From NCBI GenBank assembly GCA_030544215.1, contig JARZZO010000013.1:25775229-25839228 (forward strand): a DNA stretch of 64,000 nucleotides. The letters are read 5' to 3'. Shown here piece after piece: positions 55,728 through 64,000 of this stretch; the first letter of the stretch is position 1; each line of letters starts with the position of its first letter. Origin of the DNA: Zantedeschia hybrid cultivar. Lineage: Eukaryota > Streptophyta > Magnoliopsida > Alismatales > Araceae. The notes under the pieces are model-generated. The model did not search any database. It worked only from the letters and a program-made list of their open reading frames with translations, and was not told where the DNA came from. Both the position numbers and the translations under genes were made by a program.

Positions 55728-57375
55728 TTGGTCCAGGAGTTTTTCCATAGCAACCCCCCCTTGTTGAGGTTGACTCGTAGGGGAGTTCGTTTCATGTGGA
55801 CCGAGGGATGTGAGCGGAGTTTCATTAAGTTGAAGACTCGCCTCACTTGGGCTCCAGTGTTGGTACTTCTATCAGGTTCCGGTGGATTTGTGCGATATTC
55901 AGTTACATCACATCGAGGTTTGGGTGCGTTTCTGATGCGACTTGGTAAAATTGTGGCCTATAGGCAGTTGAAGAAGCTTGAGGAGAACTATCCATCTATG
56001 ACTTAGAGCTGGCAGCTGTGGCGTTGCACCATAGATCTAGAGGCATTGTTTGTATGGGGATTATTTGAGCAACTGTGGAATCTCCCTTTCGGATTCTACG
56101 TGAGGCTGATGGAGCCAGGTTGGCCAGCAGTGTACCATACCGTAATTAAGACTTAGAGGACAGATGTAGAGTTACCGCAGATTCTCCAGAGTTCAGAGGT
56201 GGAATTGTGGGGCAGTAGTACAGTCAGGTTTGAGGTAGACTTTGTGATTTGACCGTGAAGGACGTGCGCAGGTGTCCCTTTTGGAGGCACACTGTTCTAA
56301 ATAAATGATGCTTCCCGGATCGAGTAAAGCGTATCATTGTTGAGGTGGTCCAGTAGGAAGAAGGATAGGACTGATTTTGTGGTTGAGTGCTTGAATTGTC
56401 GGCAGGTTAGGGTGGAATATCAGAGTGGCGCAGCGGTAGCGTGGTTGCAGTCCTTGCCGATCCCGGTGTGGAGACGGGAGCTTGCGACTTGAGGCATGTA
56501 TTAGGATTGTTTTATTCCCTGGTGGAGGGAGCGTGATCTGGATTACCATTGAGCAACTGACTGTGTCAGTACACTTCCTGGCTATCAGGAAGGACTGGTC
56601 AGTCGGTAAGTTGGCTGAGTTGTTTGTGAGTCGGATCATCTCTTTCTGTACGATGTGCCCTTATCCATCATGTCGGATCGGACTTTGAGATTTACTTCTT
56701 AATTGTGGGAAGAGTCTTTAGAAGACTTTGAGTACGCGGTTAGCCTTCAACCCGGCCTATCATCCCGAGGCTGATGGGCGGTCAGAAGGGGGCCAATCGG
56801 ATTTTAGAGGTTTTGCTCGTGGCATGTTGCCTAGACTGAGGAGGTTCTTGGGAGCAGCATTGGTTTTCAGTGGGGTTTTGTGTACTATAGCAGTTACCAC
56901 TCTAGCATTGGCATGGCGCTTTTTGAGACATTGTTTAGATGGTGGTGTCGATCCTTGTGATCTAGTCTAAGATTGGCAAGAGGCAGTTAGCAGGATCAGG
57001 GTTGGTATGACAGTGTGCTTAGGTTGCCAGAGTTGTGCTATCATCGGTAAGAGACCAATTGAGTTTGAAGTTGGAGACATCGTGTTTTTTCCAAGTCTTG
57101 CCCTCCATGGGTGTGAAGAGATTTCAGAAGCAAGGTGAGCTGGGTCCGTGCCGTGCTGGGCCTCTTCCCGTTCTTGCTCAAATTGAGGAAGATTACCAGC
57201 CAGCCTTGCTGTTCAATCTTGCAGGAGTGCACGATGCGTTTCGTGTTTCGTTGCAGAGGAGTGTTCTAGATCCGCCCCAGGTGTTAGAACTTTCAGGACT
57301 TGAGGTCGCTGAGGACTTGTCCTTTCCAGAGTGTCTAGTGCGTTTTGAGAATCACTTGTGACAGGTCTTCCGGAA
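55728..57375 (+). pseudogene. Tekay-type pol fragments, heavily decayed
   Basis: Pieces in the original order. RT end and RNase H (55760-56060) read LTRRGVRFMWTEGCERSFIKL, GKIVAYRQLKKLEENYPS and LELAAVA-like sequence. An integrase zinc-finger-like piece is near 56380-56430 (ECLNCRQVRVEYQ). A core remnant is near 56560-56700, and a piece reading AFNPAYHPEADGRSE is at about 56743-56790. The C-terminal part has ALLFNLAGVHDAFRVSL and VLELSGLEVAEDLSF (57200-57330). Protease and most of RT are missing. Stops and frame changes are frequent, and no enzyme could be made from it. Confidence 0.8.
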
Positions 57376-57561
57376 CAAGGTTGCATCTGTGGACTGAGTA
57401 TTTTGACAGTATCGCTCCGGGAGCGAGGCGACCAGGGGGCGCGTGATTATGATGCTGGGAAGCAGTTCCCTACCTCTTTTAGTAAGTTCCCATGAGAGTT
57501 GGCAGTGGAGGCATTTTCGCCCTCGTTACCTGTAGCAGGCAATTTGGAGGACGAAATTCTT

Positions 57562-57576
57562 TTAAGGGGGGGAGAA
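57562..57576 (+). promoter_or_regulatory. Polypurine tract of nested element
   Basis: TTAAGGGGGGGAGAA right before the 3' LTR. It is intact although the coding region is dead. Confidence 0.85.
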
Positions 57577-60115
57577 TGTAAGGACTGAGGTTTCGGGTTC
57601 AGTTTTCGGGTCGGTTTCGGGCCGGATCCCCTGGGTCGGACCTTGGGGGGTCTGGAGAATTTCTTCTGAATGACGTCTACACATCACGACGCCTTTCAAA
57701 CGGCATCTTGATAGGTGGACGCCATTTAGGCGATTTGTTGTTGCGCCACGTGGGCGCCACGTGGGCGGGTTTCGGGCCGCGAGAGTACGGCCCCTGTCTT
57801 GTCGTCTGAACGGCGTCCATGATGGATGACGCGATTCAGACTGCCACACTGCGATGTCAGAGTACGGTGCCTGACATGTCAGCTGAACGGCGTCCGTGGT
57901 GGTCGACGCGTTTCAGACAGCTATCAGTACGGCACGTCCTGTCATTTGATAGGCGTCCTTCTTGCTCGACGCGTTTTAGGTAGTTTCTGATGACCCCCGC
58001 GAGCCCTCCTTTCTTTCCCTCATTTCTCACCTCTCACTCTCTCTCCTCTCCCTCTCCGCCTCCTCCGACCCCTCTCTTCCCCTTTTTCCTTCCTCTTCTT
58101 CCTCTTCCACCACTCCAACGCCTCCCTACCTCTCACCTCTGCCACCACCACTTCCTTCGCGGCGTTCCATTCTCCGGACGGCGGCCGACGTCGCGGCGGA
58201 CTGGCGACGTTCTCGGGGGTACCGGCGGCGGTCTACGGCGCGGCGGTTGGGCGATACGGAGCCAGGAGGAGTTCAAGTATCCGGTAGGGGGACGAACCTT
58301 GTTTGTGTTGTTTGTGCATTCCTAGGCGTGTTTGGATGTGTTTTGGGCTAGATTGAGCATGTTTAGGGGGTGTTCTTGTGGGTATGGCCGGGTTTATGTA
58401 TGCGGTTTTGTAATAGGGTTGTGGGGAGTGAACTTCTCCTTCTTCCCTTTCTGTTTTGGAGGCTTTTTCGGGGCTTTGGGGTTAAGGGGGAAGCCCTCGG
58501 TTCGAACCAGGGAACCAGGTTTCTGGCGCTAAACGGCGTCGTGCCTGGTCGACGCCTTTTAAAAGGACGTCGGGGCAGTACGACGCGTTTTAGGGCAGAA
58601 ACCTCCCCCTGTTCGAGGTTTGTCAGGTTAGGGGTTCTGGTGCTAAATGACGTCATGGGTGGACGACGCCTTTCAGAAGGACGTCGGGCCACCATGACGC
58701 CATTTAGGCAGGAAATCACCCCGACTGAGGGTCCGTCAACTCGGGATTCTGGGACTAAAAGACGTCATGGGTGGACGACGCGATTTGAATGGCGTCGGGC
58801 AACCATGACGCCTTTTAAGGCAGAAATCCCCTGGGTAATGTTTTCCTGAAATTCTGGATTTATCAGCTGAATGGCGTCGGAGGATGTCGACGCCTTTCAA
58901 AAGGCGACCTCTGGTGTCGACGCCTTTTAGGCCAGATTTCCGTGGCCTCTGTTTTATGAACCAGTTTAGACAGCTTGAGTGGCGTCGGCCTTGGGCGACG
59001 CGATTCAGGACAGAACAACACTAATTCATGCCAGTAAAATGTATTCATACTGCTAGATAGTTGGTTAGTGCATGCTGTAGTATACTTGGTTTCTTCATGA
59101 CCAGATGGCACTGCGTTGTGTGTAGTGCGATCGCAGGCTTTTCACGTGACCGGATCGTACCGTGCCGGGTTTTGGTGTTTTGAGTTACTGTGGACCTGGA
59201 GTGACATTGTAGCGCTTTATCACCCTGTGCTGGTGGGGGCGTGAGCACAGCGCCGGTGGGGGCGTGGGCGGGGTGACGCCTAGTGAGAGAGGGTCACCTG
59301 GTGAACCCCGGGGTCAGCTAGTACCGGTGTCGGAGTGGTACATTCGGAGAGTCACTCATGCTGAGGGAAGGAGTAACCACCTGAGCCTGTTTGGCCGGAG
59401 TAGCTAGCGTGCTATCCGAGGGGTTACTGTTTGGTCTCAGCGGGTCGGTGTTTCCTACTTGTGCTTGTGTGGACGGTGTTTCCCACTTACGGCTGTGTGG
59501 TTGGTGTTTCCTTCCCACTTTCGGAGGCGTGGTTGGCGTGTTTTGCCGAGACGTGAGTTGTAGGCTCCTTGGTAGAATGATTTCAGAGATATGCATGTTA
59601 CATTTCGAATGCACTTGGTTCACATCGAGATTTTAGGAGTAGTGTGTTATATCTTTACTTGCCTTATTACCTGTATCTTTGTTGCTGCACTTGTGGGTGT
59701 GTGTGTGGGAGGCAAGGGATCGGATGATCCTTACTGAGCCCAATTTTGGTGTGGCTCACTCCCTGCGTTTTCAGGTAGAGATCTCGTGGCGTGTGACGGC
59801 GCGTGGTGTTCTCCTTGGTGTGCGGACCAGCAGCTATCTCAGTTCCCGGGGTATGCCCCGATGTTGTTGTACTTTATTTCTGCCTGTACTTAATTAATTT
59901 GTTGGACATGTAATTATTGTTGGACTGTGTACGGACATTGCTACTTTACTTCCTGTGCACTGTACCCCTTGTAGTCCGTGTGAATGTTATATTTAATCCT
60001 GTTTAACGCTTACTCCTCCAGATGTGCGAATAAGATCCTGGTATGAACCTACAGTTAATGGGCCGACATCCATTTAGTGACCGGGTCTCCGGTCATAGGA
60101 TGGCGGGTCGTTACA
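57577..60115 (+). repeat. 3' LTR of nested Tekay-type element
   Basis: Same length and same ends as the 5' LTR, with only scattered single-base differences and no insertion or deletion that changes length. It ends directly before the CCTTT duplication. Confidence 0.95.
57666..59008. repeat. 12-10-12 motif, thirteen units in 3' LTR
   Basis: Copy of the series at 52299-53641, shifted by 5367 bases. Some arms differ by one base between the two LTRs (for example CTGAATGACGTC here, CTGAATAACGTC there). No spacer changes length. Confidence 0.92.
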
Positions 60116-60982
60116 CCTTTTCTCGTCTAAAAGTTCCAATTGAGCAAGAAGTGCTGAACGATGTTCATCAATGGAAAATTCTGTGTTCAATTGTACTCTT
60201 AATGACGGTATGAGGATCTCATATGGAACTACCGCCTCCATTCCAAATGTTAAGGAATAAGGAGTTTGCCCAGTGGGCGTGCGGATTGATGTTCGGTAGG
60301 CCCATAGAGCCTTAACCAACTTTTCTGGCCAATCTGCGAATTTCTTAGATTTACACGTCTTTTTGATGATTTTTATCAAAGTCTTATTTGTTGCCTCTGC
60401 TTGGCCATTGCCTTGCGGATAATAAGGAGATGAATGATGCAATGCAATTCTATACCTATTGCAGAGATCCTTCAATTCTTGTGATACGAACTGCGGTCCA
60501 TTGTCGGTGACGATGGTACTTGGAATTCCGAATCTTGTGATGATGTTCTTCAGGATGAACTTGCAGACGGTTGATGCTTTGATCTCCATGTACGCTTCAG
60601 CTTCTGCCCACTTGGTGAAGTATTCCGTTGCCGTGAGAATGAAAGATTTTTGCTTGATGCCGGAATCTGGGTTACCAAGAGGTCCAATAATGTCGAAAGC
60701 CCACATGGAGAAAGGCCATGGGGAAGAAACAGGATGGAGTGAAGAGGCAGGAGAATGAATTTTGTCGGCGTGAAGTTGACACTTAGCACACCTACGGACA
60801 TATCCTATACAATCTTCTTCCAGGGTTGGCCAATAAAATCCTTGTCTAAGGATTTTCTTTGCTAGCATCTGTCCATTAACATGGCCACCACAAACTCCAC
60901 TATGAGCTCCTTCCATAACCTTCCAAAGCTCATCTTCGTCTAGACATCTCAGAAGAACTCCATCAAAACCTCTCTTATACAA
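60116..60982 (-). pseudogene. Tat II integrase N-terminal and core part, cut by nested element
   Basis: An open minus-strand stretch with the complete zinc finger (EGAHSG, GGHVNG, CAKCQLH) and the catalytic core: Asp in WAFDIIGPLG, Asp in VTDNGPQFVSQ and Glu in NGQAEATNKT, followed by TPYSLTFGMEAVVPYE. All three acidic residues are present. The frame runs a few codons into the nested LTR, adding foreign residues, so the gene is truncated at 60116. Its C-terminal part is at 51929-52209. Upstream, the same polyprotein frame is stopped near 61106. Confidence 0.9.
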
Positions 60983-61105
60983 TGCTCCCCCAACTAGGGT
61001 GTATCGTTGAGCAACTCTCCTGATAGCTCTTTTCTCCTCAGTTGTAGCTTCCTCAAGATACGATTGATCTTCAAAATATTTTGCAATTTCATAATACCAT
61101 GGCTT

Positions 61106-62341
61106 CTATTCCTCATCCATCTCTTCTAACAGCTCCATTAACATGATTTCTCTTTTCTCCACAATACTCCCATCTCTGAATTTCTTCAGCAACTTCTCCT
61201 TAGTTCTAAGAAATGAAGGGTCTTTCACGGCAGGTGAAAGACGCCTATGAACTATGATTGATTCGGATTGCTTGCTGATAGGAAAATCAAGGGAAGATGC
61301 AAGTGAAGCTAGAGCGTCAGCTAAGATGTTTTGATTCCTAAGGACATAGACAAAGATCAATTTTATGAAAAGCTTTGAGTATGCAGAAGTAAGTTCTTGA
61401 TAAGGCTTGAGCTTATGATCAAGAGTTCGATACTTGGTCAGCACTTGGCGAAGAATTAATTGTCTATCACCCACAATCCTGAGTTTAGTGGCACCATGAA
61501 AATGAGCAGCCTCGAGGCCAGCAAGGAGTGCCTCGTATTCAGCTATGTTGTTGGTGACTGGAAAATCAAGCTGAAAGGCTTGTGGAATGGTGACACCTTC
61601 AGGTGATAACAGAACGATTCCAATACCCTTTCCATGAGAATTCAGAGCTTCGTCAAAATGCAGAGTCCACATATCATCTCTGATTTGATTTACAGACATC
61701 AGTTCCTCATCCGGAAACTCTGATCGCACTGGATCAAATCGAGGAAGGGGATGATGAGCAAGATGTTCTACTATGGCATAGCCCTTGATCGCTTTCTGCT
61801 GAATGTAAATGATATCGAATTGAGATAGAAAGCTTTGCCATCGCGCTAACCTATCAGTAAGAACAGATTTCTCCAGAAGGAACTTGATCGGATTCATCCT
61901 AGCGATGAGGTGGACTTCATGGGCCAGAAAATAATGCTTCAATTTCTGAACAACCCAAACCAATGCTGCACATGTTTTCTCCATCGCCGTGTATCTCTGT
62001 TCAGCGGGGTTGAGAAGTTTATAGAGATAGTAGGCTGCCCTCTCCTTTCCTTCTTCATCTTCTTGTGCTAGGACAGCCCCCACTGCATCATCCGAGACTG
62101 AAATATAAAGTATCAATGGTTTGCCTGGAGATGGTGGTCTCAAAACAGAAGGACTTGCCAAATAGTTCTTTAATCCATCGAATGCCTCCTGACACTTATC
62201 GTCCCAATCGAATTTGACTCCTGGCTTGGTAAGCTCGTAGAACGGCTTACACCTCTGTGAGTGCTGGGAGACAAAACGGCGAATAAATTGCAACCTCCCA
62301 ATTAATCCTCTCAATTCTTTCAAGTTTTTGGGAGGTGGCAT
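61106..62341 (-). CDS. Tat II first RNase H and second (archaeal-type) RNase H
   Basis: 411 open codons. They begin with the RT thumb/connection (KELRGLIGRLQFIRRFVSQH), then the first RNase H (about residues 75-200: LYISVSDDAVGAVLAQED, YTAMEKTCAALVW, LARWQSFLSQFDIIYI), in which the usual first catalytic Asp is not seen. The second RNase H (about residues 225-345) has WTLHFDEALNS, NNIAEYEALLAG, RIVGDRQLILR and NILADALASLAS, giving the D-E-D-D pattern. It belongs to one Gag-Pol polyprotein; the apparent start at 62341 is only where a frameshift enters this frame. Confidence 0.9.
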   Translation of the reverse strand: MPPPKNLKELRGLIGRLQFIRRFVSQHSQRCKPFYELTKPGVKFDWDDKCQEAFDGLKNYLASPSVLRPPSPGKPLILYISVSDDAVGAVLAQEDEEGKERAAYYLYKLLNPAEQRYTAMEKTCAALVWVVQKLKHYFLAHEVHLIARMNPIKFLLEKSVLTDRLARWQSFLSQFDIIYIQQKAIKGYAIVEHLAHHPLPRFDPVRSEFPDEELMSVNQIRDDMWTLHFDEALNSHGKGIGIVLLSPEGVTIPQAFQLDFPVTNNIAEYEALLAGLEAAHFHGATKLRIVGDRQLILRQVLTKYRTLDHKLKPYQELTSAYSKLFIKLIFVYVLRNQNILADALASLASSLDFPISKQSESIIVHRRLSPAVKDPSFLRTKEKLLKKFRDGSIVEKREIMLMELLEEMDEE

Positions 62342-63732
62342 TTCTCTGATAGCCTTCGCCTTATTGGGATCGATCTCAATTCCCCGTTTGCTGACAATGA
62401 ATCCAAGTAATTTTCCTGAAGATATCCCGAATACACATTCTTGGGGTTCATCTTTAACTGATACTCTCTCGATCTCTCTAATACCCTTGCCAATACTTTG
62501 GCGTGCTCAGCCTTTGTTTTAGACTTAACCAATAAATCATCCACATACACTTCCAGATCTATATGCATCATGTCATGGAATATTGCCATCATAGCCCTCT
62601 GATAAGTGGCTCTAGCATTCTTTAATCCAAATGGCATGACAACATAACAGTATGTTCCCCAAGGTGTAGTGAATGAGGTTTTTTCTTGATCCTCTTCTGC
62701 CAGCTTAATCTGGTTGTATCCGGAAAATCCATCCATAAACGATAACGTTTCATAGCCAGCAGTGTTATCGATGAGTACATCAATATGAGGCAATGGAAAA
62801 TCGTCTTTAGGACATGCCCGGTTCAAATCGCGGAAGTCAATGCAAATCCTGACCTTCCCGTCCTTTTTCATAACCGGGACTATATTGGCCACCCATTGTG
62901 GATAAAGGACAACTCTAATAAATTTTGCTTTGTGCAATTTATCGACCTCTTCCTTCATCTTTAGAGCCATTTGTGGGTGGAATAGCCTTAATTTCTGCTT
63001 GACCGGACTAGCTCCTTCTTTTAATGTTAACCTGTGTTCAACTAAAGATGAGTCTAACCCCGGCATATCTTCATAACTCCAGGTGAAAGTATCCTTATAG
63101 TCCTTAAGTACTTGTACCATTGCCTTCTCATCCTCTGTAGAAAGATTTTTGCTGACGAGGACAACCTTAGGTTCGTCTTCAGTCCCTAAGTTTATTTCTT
63201 TGGTGGGCTCTTCTACGGCAGCTGAGGGTTCATCAAATCTCTTCACTCCACTGGCATACGCCTCAGCCGCGTCCTCATCATTTTCCTCATCTTCAATAAT
63301 GGGGTCTTTTTCATACACTAACTCATATACCCCATACCCATCATTAACTGACTCATCGTCCGTACAATCTTCTGGCATCTGAATTGGATCTTCTAACAGC
63401 TGATGGATTAAAGAGCAAGAAGAACACTTATCAGCTAAGTCCCGGAGGTATCTATCTGGAATTTGCCTACCCTTAGGCTTCCTAGACTTCCTAACCTGAC
63501 TAACCTGCCTAAAACTGGACTGCCTAACTTCACTAAACTGCCTATCATAACCTAATGAAGATGAAGCAGGATGAAAATCCTGGGATACAAGTGGAAATAT
63601 AGGGGAATCCTCCCGTAAGGAGGGACAGAGTAGATCTAAGAGAGAATCTTGACCGACGGACCCGCGCGGTAGGGGGCAATCGGACAAGTAAGATGTTTCC
63701 TCGATGAGGATTTGGGAAGAATTTGTTGCCAA
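62320..63732 (-). CDS. Tat II protease-RT linker and reverse transcriptase
   Basis: 470 open codons. The first about 210 are the Ser-rich and acidic linker (KGRQIPDRYLRDLAD, EENDEDAAEAYASGVKRF). RT follows: YPQWVANIVPVMKKDGKVR, ICIDFRDLNRACPKDDFPL, FMDGFSGYNQIKLAEED, TTPWGTYCYVVMPFGLKNA and the catalytic LEVYVDDLLVKSK (about residue 392). A one-base deletion near 62435 shifts the frame soon after YVDD, so the last about 30 residues are foreign and the thumb continues in the frame of 61106-62341. The start is not a true translation start. Confidence 0.9.
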   Translation of the reverse strand: MATNSSQILIEETSYLSDCPLPRGSVGQDSLLDLLCPSLREDSPIFPLVSQDFHPASSSLGYDRQFSEVRQSSFRQVSQVRKSRKPKGRQIPDRYLRDLADKCSSCSLIHQLLEDPIQMPEDCTDDESVNDGYGVYELVYEKDPIIEDEENDEDAAEAYASGVKRFDEPSAAVEEPTKEINLGTEDEPKVVLVSKNLSTEDEKAMVQVLKDYKDTFTWSYEDMPGLDSSLVEHRLTLKEGASPVKQKLRLFHPQMALKMKEEVDKLHKAKFIRVVLYPQWVANIVPVMKKDGKVRICIDFRDLNRACPKDDFPLPHIDVLIDNTAGYETLSFMDGFSGYNQIKLAEEDQEKTSFTTPWGTYCYVVMPFGLKNARATYQRAMMAIFHDMMHIDLEVYVDDLLVKSKTKAEHAKVLARVLERSREYQLKMNPKNVYSGYLQENYLDSLSANGELRSIPIRRRLSEKCHLPKT

Positions 63733-64000
63733 ATTGACGTTTTTTTTTGGACCATCGAGGAGTTAAACATAAAACAAGAATGGATGCAAATGGAAGGAAG
63801 ATCAGACGGAGGAAGCGGCACAAAGGCCAAAGGATTAGGGGGATCATATAGCAATATGTCCCAGATCAGATCATACATCCTCTCTAGGTTGAGAGGAGGG
63901 GATGGAATGAAGTCCCGAGGGGACAGAGTGATCATAACGGGCGGAGCCCGTGGAATATCTTCAGTGATGACCCGCGACCAAGTCGGGGTCCAGAGCAGTG
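63733..64000 (-). pseudogene. Tat II linker region continuing past window edge
   Basis: The open frame 63636-63935 encodes PLNLERMYDLIWDILLYDPPN and HSCFMFNSSM, which match Tat I at 7090-7260. A frameshift separates it from the RT frame. The protease and gag of Tat II should lie to the right of the window. Confidence 0.7.

Larger units (their letters stand above)
52210..60115 (+). mobile_element. Nested Tekay-type element with intact LTRs and dead coding region (target duplication CCTTT)
   Basis: 7906 bp, flanked by CCTTT at 52205-52209 and 60116-60120. The 5' LTR is 52210-54748 and the 3' LTR 57577-60115. Both are 2539 bp, with about 35 differences by eye. The inside (2.8 kb) has an initiator-Met primer site, a truncated gag, unreadable fragments of RT/RNase H and integrase in the original order, and a good polypurine tract. 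LTRs this similar with a coding region this decayed suggest mobilisation in trans (inference). Confidence 0.93.
48310..64000 (-). mobile_element. Tat II: Ty3/gypsy Tat element inserted in copia II, 5' part outside window
   Basis: A minus-strand element. Left to right on the plus strand: 3' LTR (48310-49684), 3' region, integrase end, a nested Tekay-type element (52210-60115), then the rest of integrase, both RNase H domains, RT and the linker region, up to the window edge. It is better preserved than Tat I: apart from the insertion I see one frameshift (near 62435) and one stop (near 61106) in the RT-RNase H-integrase part. The probable target pentamer is CTTAA (48305-48309); its partner is outside. 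Confidence 0.88.

Overview
This is a stretch of plant nuclear DNA made almost entirely of LTR retrotransposons. I found no intact host gene, no tRNA or rRNA gene and no CRISPR array. The plant assignment rests on three things: Tat-type Ty3/gypsy elements with two RNase H domains, plant-mobile-domain-like exons with GT-AG introns, and long AT-rich LTRs with TATA boxes and plant-style initiator-Met primer sites. Species and chromosome position cannot be read from the sequence. The density of nested, decayed elements suggests gene-poor heterochromatin.

Layout. (1) 1-13754: a decayed minus-strand Tat element (Tat I), with 5' LTR at 12461-13754, gag, protease plus G-patch, RT, two RNase H domains and integrase. 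At its 3' side is an antisense, intron-containing plant-mobile-domain-like pseudogene. (2) 13829-27950: an old copia LTR split by a long copia element (copia I, 15016-27530). Copia I was itself hit by a solo Tat-like LTR (22611-24122, target duplication GAAAC) and by a 1.8-kb segment with a second mobile-domain-like gene fragment, flanked by a 208-bp duplication of copia sequence. (3) 27951-35380: the integrase tail and 3' LTR of a Tekay/Del-like chromovirus, then a related LTR in inverted orientation. (4) 35952-38137: a solo LTR with perfect target duplication AACAT. (5) 38454-39810: a plus-strand Tat LTR (Tat III), followed by about 2 kb with no recognised coding content. (6) 41816 to the end: a three-level nest. 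Copia II is interrupted at 48310 by minus-strand Tat II, whose integrase is interrupted by a 7.9-kb Tekay-type element (52210-60115, target duplication CCTTT). The two 2539-bp LTRs of that element are nearly identical although its coding region is dead.

The most unusual signal is a short modular motif with more than 50 copies by hand tally: a 12-base arm, exactly 10 bases, then a 12-base arm, with arms approximating CTRAAWGGCGTC and GACGCCWTTYAG. It occurs singly or as head-to-tail doublets. It is found in LTRs and untranslated regions of otherwise unrelated Ty3/gypsy lineages (Tat and Tekay-like), and I did not see it in the copia LTRs. Other signals worth checking are a phased series of four small hairpin repeats in the copia leaders whose spacing is kept between two diverged copies, two foldbacks beside the captured gene fragment, and lineage-specific tandem repeats in Tat 3' regions.

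Coding calls are based on translated motifs recognised by eye. All identity levels and counts are manual estimates.
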